From Bradyrhizobium diazoefficiens (GTDB lineage Bacteria; Pseudomonadota; Alphaproteobacteria; Rhizobiales; Xanthobacteraceae): DNA of 64,000 bases. Of this stretch, positions 33,022 through 41,921 are shown one piece after another. The stretch covers positions 310,001 through 374,000 of the forward strand of contig NZ_JAFCJJ010000003.1 of the NCBI RefSeq assembly GCF_018131015.1, in the 5' to 3' direction. The translations under genes were made by a program, and so were the position numbers. Under the pieces are notes generated by a model that made no database searches, was not told the DNA's origin, and saw only the letters and a program-made list of their open reading frames with translations. Within the stretch, counting starts at the first letter, position 1. Each line of letters opens with the position of its first letter.

Positions 33022-34716
33022 ATGAAGAAGCTGCGATCACGGGTCACGACGGACGGGCTCGACCGGGCGCCTCACCGCGCGTTCATGCGCGCGATGGGAC
33101 TGGATGACGTTGCAATTGCCAAGCCAATGGTGGGCGTCGTCAGCATGAAGGGCGAGCAGACGCCCTGCAACATGACGCACGACTTCCAGGTGGCAGCAGC
33201 CAAGACCGGGATCGAGGAAGCCGGCGGGACGCCCCGTGAATTCTCGACCGTGTCGGTGTCCGACGGCATCAGCATGAACCATGAGGGGATGAAGTTTTCC
33301 CTGTTTTCGCGCGAGCTGATCGCGGACTCGATCGAAGCCGTTGTTCACGGGCTCGCCTACGATGCGCTGATTGGCTACGGCGGATGCGACAAGACGCTTC
33401 CGGGCGTGATGATGGGCATGGTCCGCTGCAACGTTCCGTCCATCTTCATCTATGGTGGCAGTTCGCTGCCGGGTCGCCTGGACGGGCGGACCCTTACTGT
33501 GCTCGACTCCTACGAGGCGGTCGGCAGCTTCATGACCGGCGAAATCGATGGCGCCACGCTCGAGCGGATCGAGCGCGCCTGTCTTCCGACCATCGGAGCC
33601 TGTGCCGGCCAGTTCACCGCAAACACCATGGGGATGGTCTCGGAGGCGATGGGGCTGACCATTCCGAACGTCTCGATGGTCCCCGGTGTCTACGCCGAAC
33701 GCGCGCAGATATCCCGGCGTGCCGGTCGGCTGATCATGGAGATGTTGAAGCTCGGCGGGCCGTTGCCGCGCGACATCGTGACGCGGAAATCCCTGGAGAA
33801 TGGCGCTGCGATCGTGGCGGCGACGGGTGGTTCGACCAATGCCGCGCTGCATCTGCCGGCCATCGCGAACGAGGCAGGCATCTCCTTCACGATCGACGAT
33901 GTCGGCGAAGTTTTTGCGAGGACGCCGCTGATCGGAAACCTGCGCCCCGGCGGCAAGTACACGGCGAAGGATGTCTACGACATCGGCGGGGCGGCGGTCG
34001 TGATCCGCGAGCTGATCGGAAGCGGACATATCGACGGCAGCTGCCTGACCATCACTGGCCGCACGCTTGCGGAGGAATATGGCGCCGCCAACGCGCCCGA
34101 TGGAGAGGTCGTCTACAGTTCGAGCGCGCCGATCATGGCCGATGGCGGAGTTGCTGTGCTGAAGGGGAATCTTTGTCCCGATGGCGCGGTGATCAAGGTT
34201 GCAGGTCTGAAGAGCCAATTCTTCGAGGGCGTGGCGCGGGTTTTCGAAGATGAAGAGGCTTGTGTCGCAGCGGTTCGCGACCGCAGCTACAAGGCGGGCG
34301 AGGTTCTCGTCATACGCAATGAAGGGCCGGTTGGCGGCCCCGGCATGCGCGAGATGCTTGGCGTCACCGCACTCATCTACGGGCAGGGCATGGGCGAGAA
34401 GGTGGCTTTGATCACCGATGGCCGATTTTCCGGCGCAACGCGCGGCATGTGCATCGGTTATGTGTCCCCGGAGGCATTCGTCGGTGGTCCGCTTGCGCTT
34501 GTTCGCGACGGAGACAAGATTCGGATTGATGCCGCGAACCGACGCATGGATCTACTGGTTGGCGAGCAGGAACTGGCGGCGCGCCGACGCGATTGGAAGC
34601 CGCAGCCGCCGCGTCACCGCGCAGGGGCTCTTGCAAAATACGCGCGACTGGTGGGCCAGGCGCCCGGCGGCGCTGTCACGCATGAAGGTCCGGCGGAATG
34701 GCCATGGTTCGAATGA
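33022..34716 (+). CDS. IlvD/Edd family dehydratase
   Basis: A 564-residue iron-sulfur dehydratase, normal length for the family. Cluster-binding cysteines are visible in [20 protein letters not shown] and [14 protein letters not shown]. The C-terminal half has the usual [20 protein letters not shown] motif. Members dehydrate 2,3-dihydroxy acids (branched-chain synthesis) or aldonic acids. Its place inside a transporter operon argues for a catabolic dehydratase rather than housekeeping IlvD. The ATG at 33022 follows the binding-protein gene by 28 bp. Confidence 0.8.
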   Translation: MKKLRSRVTTDGLDRAPHRAFMRAMGLDDVAIAKPMVGVVSMKGEQTPCNMTHDFQVAAAKTGIEEAGGTPREFSTVSVSDGISMNHEGMKFSLFSRELIADSIEAVVHGLAYDALIGYGGCDKTLPGVMMGMVRCNVPSIFIYGGSSLPGRLDGRTLTVLDSYEAVGSFMTGEIDGATLERIERACLPTIGACAGQFTANTMGMVSEAMGLTIPNVSMVPGVYAERAQISRRAGRLIMEMLKLGGPLPRDIVTRKSLENGAAIVAATGGSTNAALHLPAIANEAGISFTIDDVGEVFARTPLIGNLRPGGKYTAKDVYDIGGAAVVIRELIGSGHIDGSCLTITGRTLAEEYGAANAPDGEVVYSSSAPIMADGGVAVLKGNLCPDGAVIKVAGLKSQFFEGVARVFEDEEACVAAVRDRSYKAGEVLVIRNEGPVGGPGMREMLGVTALIYGQGMGEKVALITDGRFSGATRGMCIGYVSPEAFVGGPLALVRDGDKIRIDAANRRMDLLVGEQELAARRRDWKPQPPRHRAGALAKYARLVGQAPGGAVTHEGPAEWPWFE

Positions 34717-34875
34717 CGCCTGTGCGAATGCGGCAGCCGGCCTGGCAAGTTTCTTGCTAAGTTCGTGCCGCAGACGGAGGACGTTCAGCAGAGTTGCGAC
34801 GCCGCGGCTGCGCGCGGGGCTAGCGAGAGACGGATGAAGGTATTGCCTTCGAGATCAAGCGAGTTGGTGAGACTG

Positions 34876-35679
34876 ATGGCACCACAGGAGCCGGCTTCCG
34901 CGATCATTGAGATCGACCGCGTCTGGCAGGTCTTTCAGACCTCGGCGCGCAAGGACCATCTGGCGCTATCGGACATTTCGCTGAGGATCGAAGAGGGAGC
35001 CTTTGTCTCCATCCTTGGTCCGTCCGGTTGTGGCAAGTCGACGTTGCTCTACATCGTGGGAGGCTTCGTCAGTCCCAGCAGCGGTGCGGCGAAGATGAAG
35101 GGAAGCGTAATCACGGGGCCGGGGCCGGATCGCGGGCCGGTGTTCCAGGAGTTCGCGCTGTTTCCGTGGAAGACCGTAATGGGCAACGTCATGTACGGTC
35201 CGCGTCAACAGGGCGTGCGAGCTGCCGAGGCCGAGGCGCAGAGCCGCGCCCTGATCGAGATGGTCGGCCTCAAGGGTTACGAGAACTTCTATCCAAAGGA
35301 ATTGTCAGGTGGCATGAAGCAACGCGTCGCGCTGGCGCGAACGCTGGCCTACCACCCTGAAGTCCTGTTGATGGACGAGCCGTTCGGCGCGCTCGACGCC
35401 CACACCCGAACGCGCCTGCAAAACGATCTCCTCGACATCTGGGAGCGCGATCGCAAGACGGTGCTGTTCGTGACCCATTCGGTCGACGAGGCCGTCTTCC
35501 TCTCGGACAAGGTCGTGATGATGTCGAAGTCGCCCGGCTGCATCCGGCAGGTGATTGACATCGATCTTCCGCGGCCGCGCCGCCGCAGCGAGCTGCTGCT
35601 CGATCCGCGCTACCAGAAATACGTCGTCGACATCGAACGCATGTTCGATGAGAGCGATGAAGTCGGTGCGCAATCATGA
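34876..35679 (+). CDS. ABC transporter ATP-binding protein, NitT/TauT type
   Basis: An ATPase of about 267 residues: Walker A GPSGCGKST, Q-loop FQEFALFPW, signature LSGGMKQR, Walker B VLLMDEPFGALDA and H-loop VTHSVDEAV. It powers import with the two permeases that follow. The start is uncertain; the ATG at 34876 (MAPQEPAS) gives normal family length, while an ATG at 34834 and a GTG at 34765 are also in frame. The downstream permease overlaps its stop by 4 nt (ATGA). Confidence 0.85.
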   Translation: MAPQEPASAIIEIDRVWQVFQTSARKDHLALSDISLRIEEGAFVSILGPSGCGKSTLLYIVGGFVSPSSGAAKMKGSVITGPGPDRGPVFQEFALFPWKTVMGNVMYGPRQQGVRAAEAEAQSRALIEMVGLKGYENFYPKELSGGMKQRVALARTLAYHPEVLLMDEPFGALDAHTRTRLQNDLLDIWERDRKTVLFVTHSVDEAVFLSDKVVMMSKSPGCIRQVIDIDLPRPRRRSELLLDPRYQKYVVDIERMFDESDEVGAQS

Positions 35680-36461
35680 CATCGCCGTCCGCCCTGATGA
35701 GAAGCGCTGCTCCGCTGCTCGCCTGTATCGCGTTGTTGGCAGTGTGGCAGGTTGCGTCGCTTGGGCTGAAGAACGACAGTTTTCCGACCGCGATCGAGGC
35801 GATCCGGGCGATTCCGGACATTCTCGGCGACAAGGAGTCGCTGATCAACATTCTGGCCTCGCTCCGCCGCATGGCGATCGGGTTTGGCGTGGCGGTGGCC
35901 GTCTCGATCCCGCTGGGCCTGTTGATGGGGCGCAGCAGGGAAGTCGCGGCCTTCTTCAACCCGCTTCTGATGGTGATCTACCCGGTGCCGAAGGCGGCCT
36001 TGATGCCGATCATCATGCTGTGGCTGGGCGTCGGCGACATCACGAAGACGCTGGTGATCTTCCTCGGCGTCAGCCTGCCGGTGATCTATCACAGCTTTGA
36101 GGGGGCCAGAGCAGTCGAGGAGAAGATGCTGTGGTCGGGTGCCGCGATGGGGCTTTCGGCCGCGCAGCGGCTGGTCCGGATCGTCTTGCCTGCAGCGCTT
36201 CCGGAGATACTGACGGGTTGCCGCACGGGCCTGGTGCTGGCGTTGATCACGATGATCACCAGCGAGATGATCGCCCGTCAATCCGGGGCCGGGAACATTC
36301 TCTTCAACGCGCTCGACATGGGGCAATACGACACGGTTTTCGCGATGATTATCATCGTGGGAGCGATGGGAATCTGCCTCGATGCGATCTTCGAGCGCAT
36401 CCGCGCCAGGCTCGTGCGCTGGTCCGAACCCCAGTTCGACATGCCTTTGAGTTTCTCATGA
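35676..36461 (+). CDS. ABC transporter permease, NitT/TauT type (first)
   Basis: A 261-residue inner-membrane permease with about six helices. The cytoplasmic coupling loop is EKMLWSGAAMGLSAAQRLVR followed by IVLPAALPEILTGCRTGL, the EAA-type motif. It overlaps the ATPase gene before it and the second permease after it (both ATGA), so all three are translationally coupled. Confidence 0.85.
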   Translation: MTSPSALMRSAAPLLACIALLAVWQVASLGLKNDSFPTAIEAIRAIPDILGDKESLINILASLRRMAIGFGVAVAVSIPLGLLMGRSREVAAFFNPLLMVIYPVPKAALMPIIMLWLGVGDITKTLVIFLGVSLPVIYHSFEGARAVEEKMLWSGAAMGLSAAQRLVRIVLPAALPEILTGCRTGLVLALITMITSEMIARQSGAGNILFNALDMGQYDTVFAMIIIVGAMGICLDAIFERIRARLVRWSEPQFDMPLSFS

Positions 36462-37222
36462 TCGGGCGCCTCCCAATAAATGTCATTCTTGGGCTTGCGC
36501 CGATCGTGCTGGTGATCGTGGTGTGGCAGGGCCTCGTCTCGTTCGGTTTCGCGCCGGCGGTCCTGCTGCCGCCGCCGGCGTTCGTCTTCAGCCGGCTGCT
36601 GCAGCAGTTCGTGACGTGGACGTTTCAGCAGGAGATCGCGGCGACCTTGGTCCGGTTGTTTGCCGGCTTTGCGATTGCCGTCGTGCTCGGTGTGAGCATC
36701 GGCATCGCCGCGGCGGCCAGTCCGGCAATCAATGCCGTGGTCCGGCCGATCGTGCGGGTACTAGCGCCGCTGCCCAAGGTCGCGCTCTATCCGGCGCTTT
36801 TGCTTTTGCTCGGCTTCGGCCACGGATCGAAAATCACGCTGGTGGCTGCGGATGCACTTTTTCCTATTTTGTTGGCTACCTATTACGGCGCTTCGACCGT
36901 GGAGCAGAAGCTGATCTGGTCGGCCATGGCGGCGGGCACGCCGCGTTCTGAAATCCTGTTTAAGGTGGTTTTGCCGGCGGCAATGCCGTCGATCCTGACT
37001 GGATGTCGAATCGGCCTTGTCATTTCCTGCATCGTGGTGTTTCTGGCCGAGATGATCACGTCGACGGACGGGCTGGGCCATGTCCTGGTCACGGCGGCCC
37101 GAACCTTCCAGGCAGTCGACATGTTCGTGCCGTTGATCACCATCTCGCTTCTGGGTTTGATCCTGAATGCCCTGTTGGGGGCTGTGCGGTCGTACCTCCT
37201 GCGGGGCTTCCCCGAGGCGTGA
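36458..37222 (+). CDS. ABC transporter permease, NitT/TauT type (second)
   Basis: A 254-residue inner-membrane permease, a paralogue of the one upstream. The EAA loop reads QKLIWSAMAAGTPRSEILFK then VVLPAAMPSILTGCRIGL. Two different permease genes suggest a heterodimeric channel, whereas many TauT-type systems use one permease gene. Its start lies within the ATGA overlap at 36458. Confidence 0.85.
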   Translation: MIGRLPINVILGLAPIVLVIVVWQGLVSFGFAPAVLLPPPAFVFSRLLQQFVTWTFQQEIAATLVRLFAGFAIAVVLGVSIGIAAAASPAINAVVRPIVRVLAPLPKVALYPALLLLLGFGHGSKITLVAADALFPILLATYYGASTVEQKLIWSAMAAGTPRSEILFKVVLPAAMPSILTGCRIGLVISCIVVFLAEMITSTDGLGHVLVTAARTFQAVDMFVPLITISLLGLILNALLGAVRSYLLRGFPEA

Positions 37223-37259
37223 TCTGACGAACAAGAAACCAGAAGACCGGGAGTGAAGC

Positions 37260-38306
37260 ATGCTGGCTGATCGCATCGAGGCAAAATGGATCGACGCGTT
37301 TTGCGAGATTTTCGAGCGATGCGCCGTCAAGGCCGGCGACACCGCGGCGATCCTCTCGGAAACCCAGTCGCGCGCGCTGAATGTGCATCTGGCGGAGCTT
37401 GCACTGCTGCGGATGGGCGCGCGGCCGTTTCACGTGGTGATGCCGACGCCGCGTAACCGGAATATCGTTCCGGTTCGTTCGACGGGGGCGAGCGAGGCGA
37501 TCCAGCGGCTTGGACCGGTCATCAGCGCGCTGCAGCAGGCCGGCTTCGTGGTGGATTGCACCATTGAGGGCCTGATGCACGCGGTCGAGACGCCGGAGAT
37601 TCTGAAGGCCGGCGCGCGAATCCTGGTGATTTCCAACGAGCATCCCGAGGCGCTGGAGCGGATGGTGCCGGATCCCGCGCTGGAGAAACGTGTGCGTGCT
37701 GCGGCGAAGATGCTGCGCGGGACCAAACGGATGCGCGTCACTTCGAAGGCCGGTACCGCGCTTGACGTCGATATGGTGGGCGCTTCGACGGTCGGCGTAT
37801 GGGGCTGGACCGACAAGCCCGGCACGCTCGCGCATTGGCCGGGCGGCATTGTCGTCAGCTTCCCCAAGAGTGGGACCATCAACGGCACGCTGGTGATGGC
37901 CCCGGGTGACATCAACCTGACCTTCAAGCGCTACCTGACCACCCCGGTGAAAATGATCCTGAAAGACGATTACGTCGTCGAGCTGGAAGGCGAGGGCACG
38001 GATGCCGCGATGATGCGCGCCTATCTCGCCGCGTGGGGCGACCGTGAAGCTTACGCCGTTTCGCATGTTGGCTTCGGCATGAACCCGGCTGCGCGCTACG
38101 AAGCGCTGTCGATGTACGACCAGCGCGATACCAACGGCACGGAGATCCGAGCCGTCTCCGGCAACTTCCTGTTCTCGACCGGCGCGAACGAATTTGCCGG
38201 CCGCTATACGGCTGGCCATTTCGACCTGCCGATGATGGGAACCACCATCGAACTCGACGGCGTCGCCGTGGTGCGGGACGGCGTGCTTCAGGATGTCTTC
38301 GGTTAG
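37260..38306 (+). CDS. NicX-like 2,5-dihydroxypyridine 5,6-dioxygenase family protein
   Basis: A 348-residue protein resembling P. putida NicX, an iron dioxygenase that opens 2,5-dihydroxypyridine to N-formylmaleamate, and more distantly M29 aminopeptidases. Shared stretches include KAGARILVISNEHPEALERM, RVTSKAGTALD, TDKPGTLAHWPGGIV and SGNFLFSTGANE. From recollection, NicX binds iron by His265, His318 and Asp320; here His269, His320 and Asp322 fall in SHVGFGMNP and GHFDLPMMG. Ring cleavage of a hydroxylated N-heteroaromatic is therefore likely, but the substrate is inferred. It follows the permeases by 37 bp, and its stop interlocks with the convergent gene. Confidence 0.75.
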   Translation: MLADRIEAKWIDAFCEIFERCAVKAGDTAAILSETQSRALNVHLAELALLRMGARPFHVVMPTPRNRNIVPVRSTGASEAIQRLGPVISALQQAGFVVDCTIEGLMHAVETPEILKAGARILVISNEHPEALERMVPDPALEKRVRAAAKMLRGTKRMRVTSKAGTALDVDMVGASTVGVWGWTDKPGTLAHWPGGIVVSFPKSGTINGTLVMAPGDINLTFKRYLTTPVKMILKDDYVVELEGEGTDAAMMRAYLAAWGDREAYAVSHVGFGMNPAARYEALSMYDQRDTNGTEIRAVSGNFLFSTGANEFAGRYTAGHFDLPMMGTTIELDGVAVVRDGVLQDVFG

Positions 38307-39295
38307 CTGCGATCGAGCACGGGCGGGCGCGCCAGGCCAAAATGCCGGAGCAGGTCGACCATGGCCTGGAGGCGCTTGGCGCGATAGGCATCGACGTCGA
38401 GGCCGGAATAGTCGAGGAATCCTGCGCCCGTTCGGAGGCCGATCCGTCCTTCATGCATGTTCCGGGAAATCACCTCGGGAGCGCGGTAGCGGTCGCTGCC
38501 GAGCGCTCCTTCGAGGTAGCGGCTGGCGTAGTACAGAATATCGCCGCCGCCCCAGTCGATGAACTCGAGCAATCCGAGTACGGCATAGCGGAAGCCGAAG
38601 CCATAGCGGATCGCCTTGTCGATCTCCTCCGCGCTGGCGACGCCTTCCTCGACCATCCGCGCCGCCTCGTTCATCGCGAGCGCCTGGATGCGAGGCACGA
38701 TGAACCCGGGCGTCGCCGCACAGACAACCGGCACCTTGCCGATACCTTCGAGCAGCGCCTTGACCTCGTCGACGATCGCGGGGTCGGTGGCTTTGCCGGG
38801 CGAGATCTCCACCAGCGGGATCAGATAGGCCGGATTGAGCCAATGCACGTTGAGGAAGCGCCGAGGATTCACAATCGCGCCCGACAGATCGTCAACGAGG
38901 ATAGTGGATGTCGTCGATGCAATGATCGTGTCAGGGCCGGCTTGTCTTGATGCCGCCCCCAAAACTTCACGCTTGAGTTCGACGACCTCGGGCACGCCCT
39001 CGAAGACCAGTCCGGCGGCGGACAGCGCTGCACCGCTCCGGCTGGCCGGCACGACCGAAACCCGCGCAGCGAGCGGGCCGATATCGGCGTCGGTCAGCAG
39101 CCCCAGCTTCGACAGGCTGGCAAATGTCTTCCTGACTTCACCAAGTGCATCGGCCTCCAGCTGGACGAATTCCTCCGCAGAACGGGCCTTGACGTCGACC
39201 ATCGTGACCGCATGTCCTGCATAAGCGAACGCGACGGCGATGCCGCGGCCCATGCGACCGGCCCCGAGACAGGCGATGCTGGCGCGGATGGTCAT
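38303..39295 (-). CDS. 3-hydroxyacyl-CoA dehydrogenase
   Basis: A 330-residue NAD-dependent enzyme of the 3-hydroxyacyl-CoA type. The Rossmann motif is CLGAGRMGRGIAVAFAYAGH; further features are FEGVPEVVELKREVL, IASTTSTILVDDLSG, the catalytic His in LNVHWLNPAYLIPLVE, and the C-terminal GFIVPRIQALAMNEAARMVE. It is the last gene of the minus-strand operon running from about 44.0 kb. Its stop overlaps that of the convergent NicX-like gene. Confidence 0.85.
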   Translation of the reverse strand: MTIRASIACLGAGRMGRGIAVAFAYAGHAVTMVDVKARSAEEFVQLEADALGEVRKTFASLSKLGLLTDADIGPLAARVSVVPASRSGAALSAAGLVFEGVPEVVELKREVLGAASRQAGPDTIIASTTSTILVDDLSGAIVNPRRFLNVHWLNPAYLIPLVEISPGKATDPAIVDEVKALLEGIGKVPVVCAATPGFIVPRIQALAMNEAARMVEEGVASAEEIDKAIRYGFGFRYAVLGLLEFIDWGGGDILYYASRYLEGALGSDRYRAPEVISRNMHEGRIGLRTGAGFLDYSGLDVDAYRAKRLQAMVDLLRHFGLARPPVLDRS

Positions 39296-39298
39296 CGG

Positions 39299-40387
39299 TC
39301 AGAATCCCTCACGAAGCAGGGTCTGCAACTCCGCCTTGCCGAGCTTGCCCAGCCCCAGCGTCTCGAGCGTGCGGCCGCCCGTCGCAAAATCCTCGCCGCA
39401 GATCGCACCGCCAATGGCCAGGAAAGCTTTGGCCAGGGGCGTGGCAACGCTCGCGAGCCCTGCGACGGAAACCAGCAGCGATAGTCCCAGCCGAAGATCC
39501 TCGCGCATGTAGCGATGCTCGGTAAGGACAATGCGTTCTCGCCAGTCGCCGGAGTCCGTCAGCCTCTCATGTGAACCGCGGCCATACATCCAGATCTCGC
39601 CCTCTCTGGCATAGTGATGGGCCAGTGGGAAGTGAGGCGCACCGTATCCGAGGGCTTCGCGTACCGCGATCCGCTCTGCGTCGAGCGCGTCGGTGACCCG
39701 GCGGATCGCCGACTGCGTGCCCTCCTTGTGGATGTCCCATTTTTCGAAGTGCTCGATTGGACCCGCATTCATCACGATCAGTGGCGGATGGATGATCGGA
39801 CCCGCATTCATCAGCGCGCCGGACAGCGCATCTCCGCAAGGCTCGATCACATCGGGAAACGCGCGCCCGATCACCTCCAGTGCATGCGGCGTCTGGTCGA
39901 GTGGGAATACGCCGACCGGCAGTCGCCTGGCGCGAATGGTGATCGCAACCTCGAATGGCCCGTGCTTGCGGGTCAGCCATGGCAGCGTCCCGGTCTCGGC
40001 AAAACTGACCTTGGCAGGATTGCCCGCGTCCCGCGCTGCCTGCGCGAAGATCATCGAGCCGAATGTGGCCGGCGGCAGAAACACGACCTGGCCGTCTCGA
40101 AGATGAGGAGCGAGCCGGCGGGCAATATCGGGCTGCGCGAAGGCGGGAGCAGGGCAGAGAATCAGTTCGGTGTCGTGGACGGCCTCGGCGATATCGGTCG
40201 TGACCAGCGCGAGCTTGATGTCGTGACGGCCGCTATGGTCCTTGACGAGAATGCGGGAGCCGGCGGCGCGATGTGCTGCGACCTGGTCGGCGTCGCGTCG
40301 CCAGAGCCGCACGTCATGCCCCGACAGCGCAAAGTCGCCGGCGGCCGCGAACGAACCATTTCCACCGCCAAGAACCGCAATCCTCAA
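39299..40387 (-). CDS. Octopine/nopaline dehydrogenase family oxidoreductase
   Basis: A 362-residue NAD(P)-binding protein with the dinucleotide motif AVLGGGNGSFAAAGDFALSG and an octopine dehydrogenase-like C-terminal domain (MNAGPIIHPPLIVMNAGPIE, then HYAREGEIWMYG). Such enzymes join or split imines of amino acids and keto acids, which could suit a nitrogen-containing intermediate. The start is a TTG overlapping the ligase stop (TTGA), with AAGGAG upstream. It precedes the hydroxyacyl-CoA dehydrogenase by 3 nt. Confidence 0.75.
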   Translation of the reverse strand: MRIAVLGGGNGSFAAAGDFALSGHDVRLWRRDADQVAAHRAAGSRILVKDHSGRHDIKLALVTTDIAEAVHDTELILCPAPAFAQPDIARRLAPHLRDGQVVFLPPATFGSMIFAQAARDAGNPAKVSFAETGTLPWLTRKHGPFEVAITIRARRLPVGVFPLDQTPHALEVIGRAFPDVIEPCGDALSGALMNAGPIIHPPLIVMNAGPIEHFEKWDIHKEGTQSAIRRVTDALDAERIAVREALGYGAPHFPLAHHYAREGEIWMYGRGSHERLTDSGDWRERIVLTEHRYMREDLRLGLSLLVSVAGLASVATPLAKAFLAIGGAICGEDFATGGRTLETLGLGKLGKAELQTLLREGF

Positions 40388-41919
40388 GGTGCCTCTCCTT
40401 GCGCCCGGGACTGCGCATCAAGCTGCTTCAGGAGGAAGTGCTGGACCTTGCCGAGCGCCGTGCGCGGCAGGTCGCTGACGAAAACGACATCGCGCGGTAC
40501 CTTGAAGCGGGCGAGATGCGCCTGAACATGGGCCCTCAGCTCGTCGGCCTCCAGCCGGCAGCCGGGCCGCCGGATCACATATGCGACCGGGACTTCGTCC
40601 CAGCGCGGATCCGGCCTGCCGATCACAGCGCATTCGCTGACATCTGGATGCTCCAAAAGGACGCGCTCGACCTCGGCGGGATAGATGTTCTCGCCACCGG
40701 AAATGACCATGTTCTTCTTGCGATCGCGGATCCAGAAATAGCCGTCCGCGTCGCACAGGCCGATATCGCCGGTAAGGTACCAGCCGTCCTGCAGGGCATC
40801 ACGCGTGGCCTCCGCATTGCCCCAATATTCGAAGAACACATTGGGGCCGCGCACAGCGATTTCGCCCGGCGTACCCGGCGCAACCTCGTGGCCCGCCATG
40901 TCGATCACCTTCGCCTCGCAGCAGAGGCCGGGAAGCCCGGTGGATCCCGACCGCGAAAGGTCGCCGCCGAGGCGCGTATAGACCGCAATGGGGCAGGTTT
41001 CCGTCGACCCGTAGATCTGGAGCACGGGCACGCCGCGCGCGACAAAGCGGTCGATCAGGTGCGGCGGCACGATGGTCGAGCCGGTCGCAACGGCCTTGAG
41101 CGACGAGAGATCGGCCGTCGCCCAGGCCGGATGTTCGCTCACGGCCTGGATGATCGCCGGCACCATCACCGTCAGCGTCGGCCGCCCCTCGGCGATCGTC
41201 GCGAGTGCGATGTCCGGCGCGAAGCGGGCGTGGATCGTGACCGTTGCGCCGAGATGGAGCGCCGGCGTGGTTTGGATGTTGAGGCCGCCGACGTGGAAGA
41301 AGGGCAGGACGGTCAGCACATGATCGTCGGACGTCATGTTGTGCGCGTGCTGGCTCATGACGCCGTTCCAGAACAGCGCCTCCTGGCGCAGCACCGCGCC
41401 CTTCGGCCGCCCGGTCGTCCCCGATGTGTAAACGATGAGGAGGGGACAGGAGAGATCGGTGTGCGGATTGCGGCTGTTGCCCTCGCCGCGAGCCCGCAGG
41501 TCTTCGAATGTCGCGCCGCGGGGCGGCGTGAAATCGAGCCCGATGAGGCGCGTCCCCGGCGATCGCTGCGCGAGCTCGGGAAGAACATTCTCAAATGCCT
41601 GCTCCAGCACCAGGACCTTGACGCCGGCATCGGTGAGAATGAAGAGCTGTTCGGCGACGGCAAGCCGCCAGTTCAGGGGCACCAGCATCGCGCCGAGCCG
41701 CGCGCACGCATAGAGCAGAACCAGATAGTCGGGCCGGTTCAGGCTCAGGATCGCGACCCGGTCGCCGCGACCGACTCCGAATTCCTGCTTCAATCCTGTC
41801 GCGGTCCGCTCGATCCGCGCAGCGAGCGCGGCATAGCTCAGCCGCTGCCCTTCGAAGACAATGGCTGTCTTGTCTGGTGAAAACGCCGCGTTGCGGTCGA
41901 TCAGACTACAGAGGTCCAC
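40384..41919 (-). CDS. Acyl-CoA synthetase (AMP-binding enzyme)
   Basis: A 511-residue adenylate-forming CoA ligase. The P-loop is IVYTSGTTGRPKGAV; further motifs are YGSTETCP, GWYLTGDIG, RKKNMVISGGENIYPAEVE and the C-terminal GKVQ lysine. It activates a carboxylic acid to its CoA thioester at the cost of ATP. It differs clearly from the aminobenzoate ligase at 52.2 kb. The GTG at 41919 starts 2 nt after the acyl-CoA dehydrogenase stop, within the minus-strand operon. Confidence 0.85.
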   Translation of the reverse strand: MDLCSLIDRNAAFSPDKTAIVFEGQRLSYAALAARIERTATGLKQEFGVGRGDRVAILSLNRPDYLVLLYACARLGAMLVPLNWRLAVAEQLFILTDAGVKVLVLEQAFENVLPELAQRSPGTRLIGLDFTPPRGATFEDLRARGEGNSRNPHTDLSCPLLIVYTSGTTGRPKGAVLRQEALFWNGVMSQHAHNMTSDDHVLTVLPFFHVGGLNIQTTPALHLGATVTIHARFAPDIALATIAEGRPTLTVMVPAIIQAVSEHPAWATADLSSLKAVATGSTIVPPHLIDRFVARGVPVLQIYGSTETCPIAVYTRLGGDLSRSGSTGLPGLCCEAKVIDMAGHEVAPGTPGEIAVRGPNVFFEYWGNAEATRDALQDGWYLTGDIGLCDADGYFWIRDRKKNMVISGGENIYPAEVERVLLEHPDVSECAVIGRPDPRWDEVPVAYVIRRPGCRLEADELRAHVQAHLARFKVPRDVVFVSDLPRTALGKVQHFLLKQLDAQSRAQGEAP

Positions 41920-41921
41920 CG

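Noticed and set aside
33022..34716. Housekeeping ilvD for branched-chain amino acid synthesis
   Set aside because: The protein is a full IlvD/Edd member, but its position inside a transporter and aromatic operon favours a catabolic role, so no gene symbol was given.
40273..41880. A 535-codon plus-strand frame over the acyl-CoA synthetase gene
   Set aside because: It is antisense to intact AMP-binding motifs; its composition is typical of a shadow frame.
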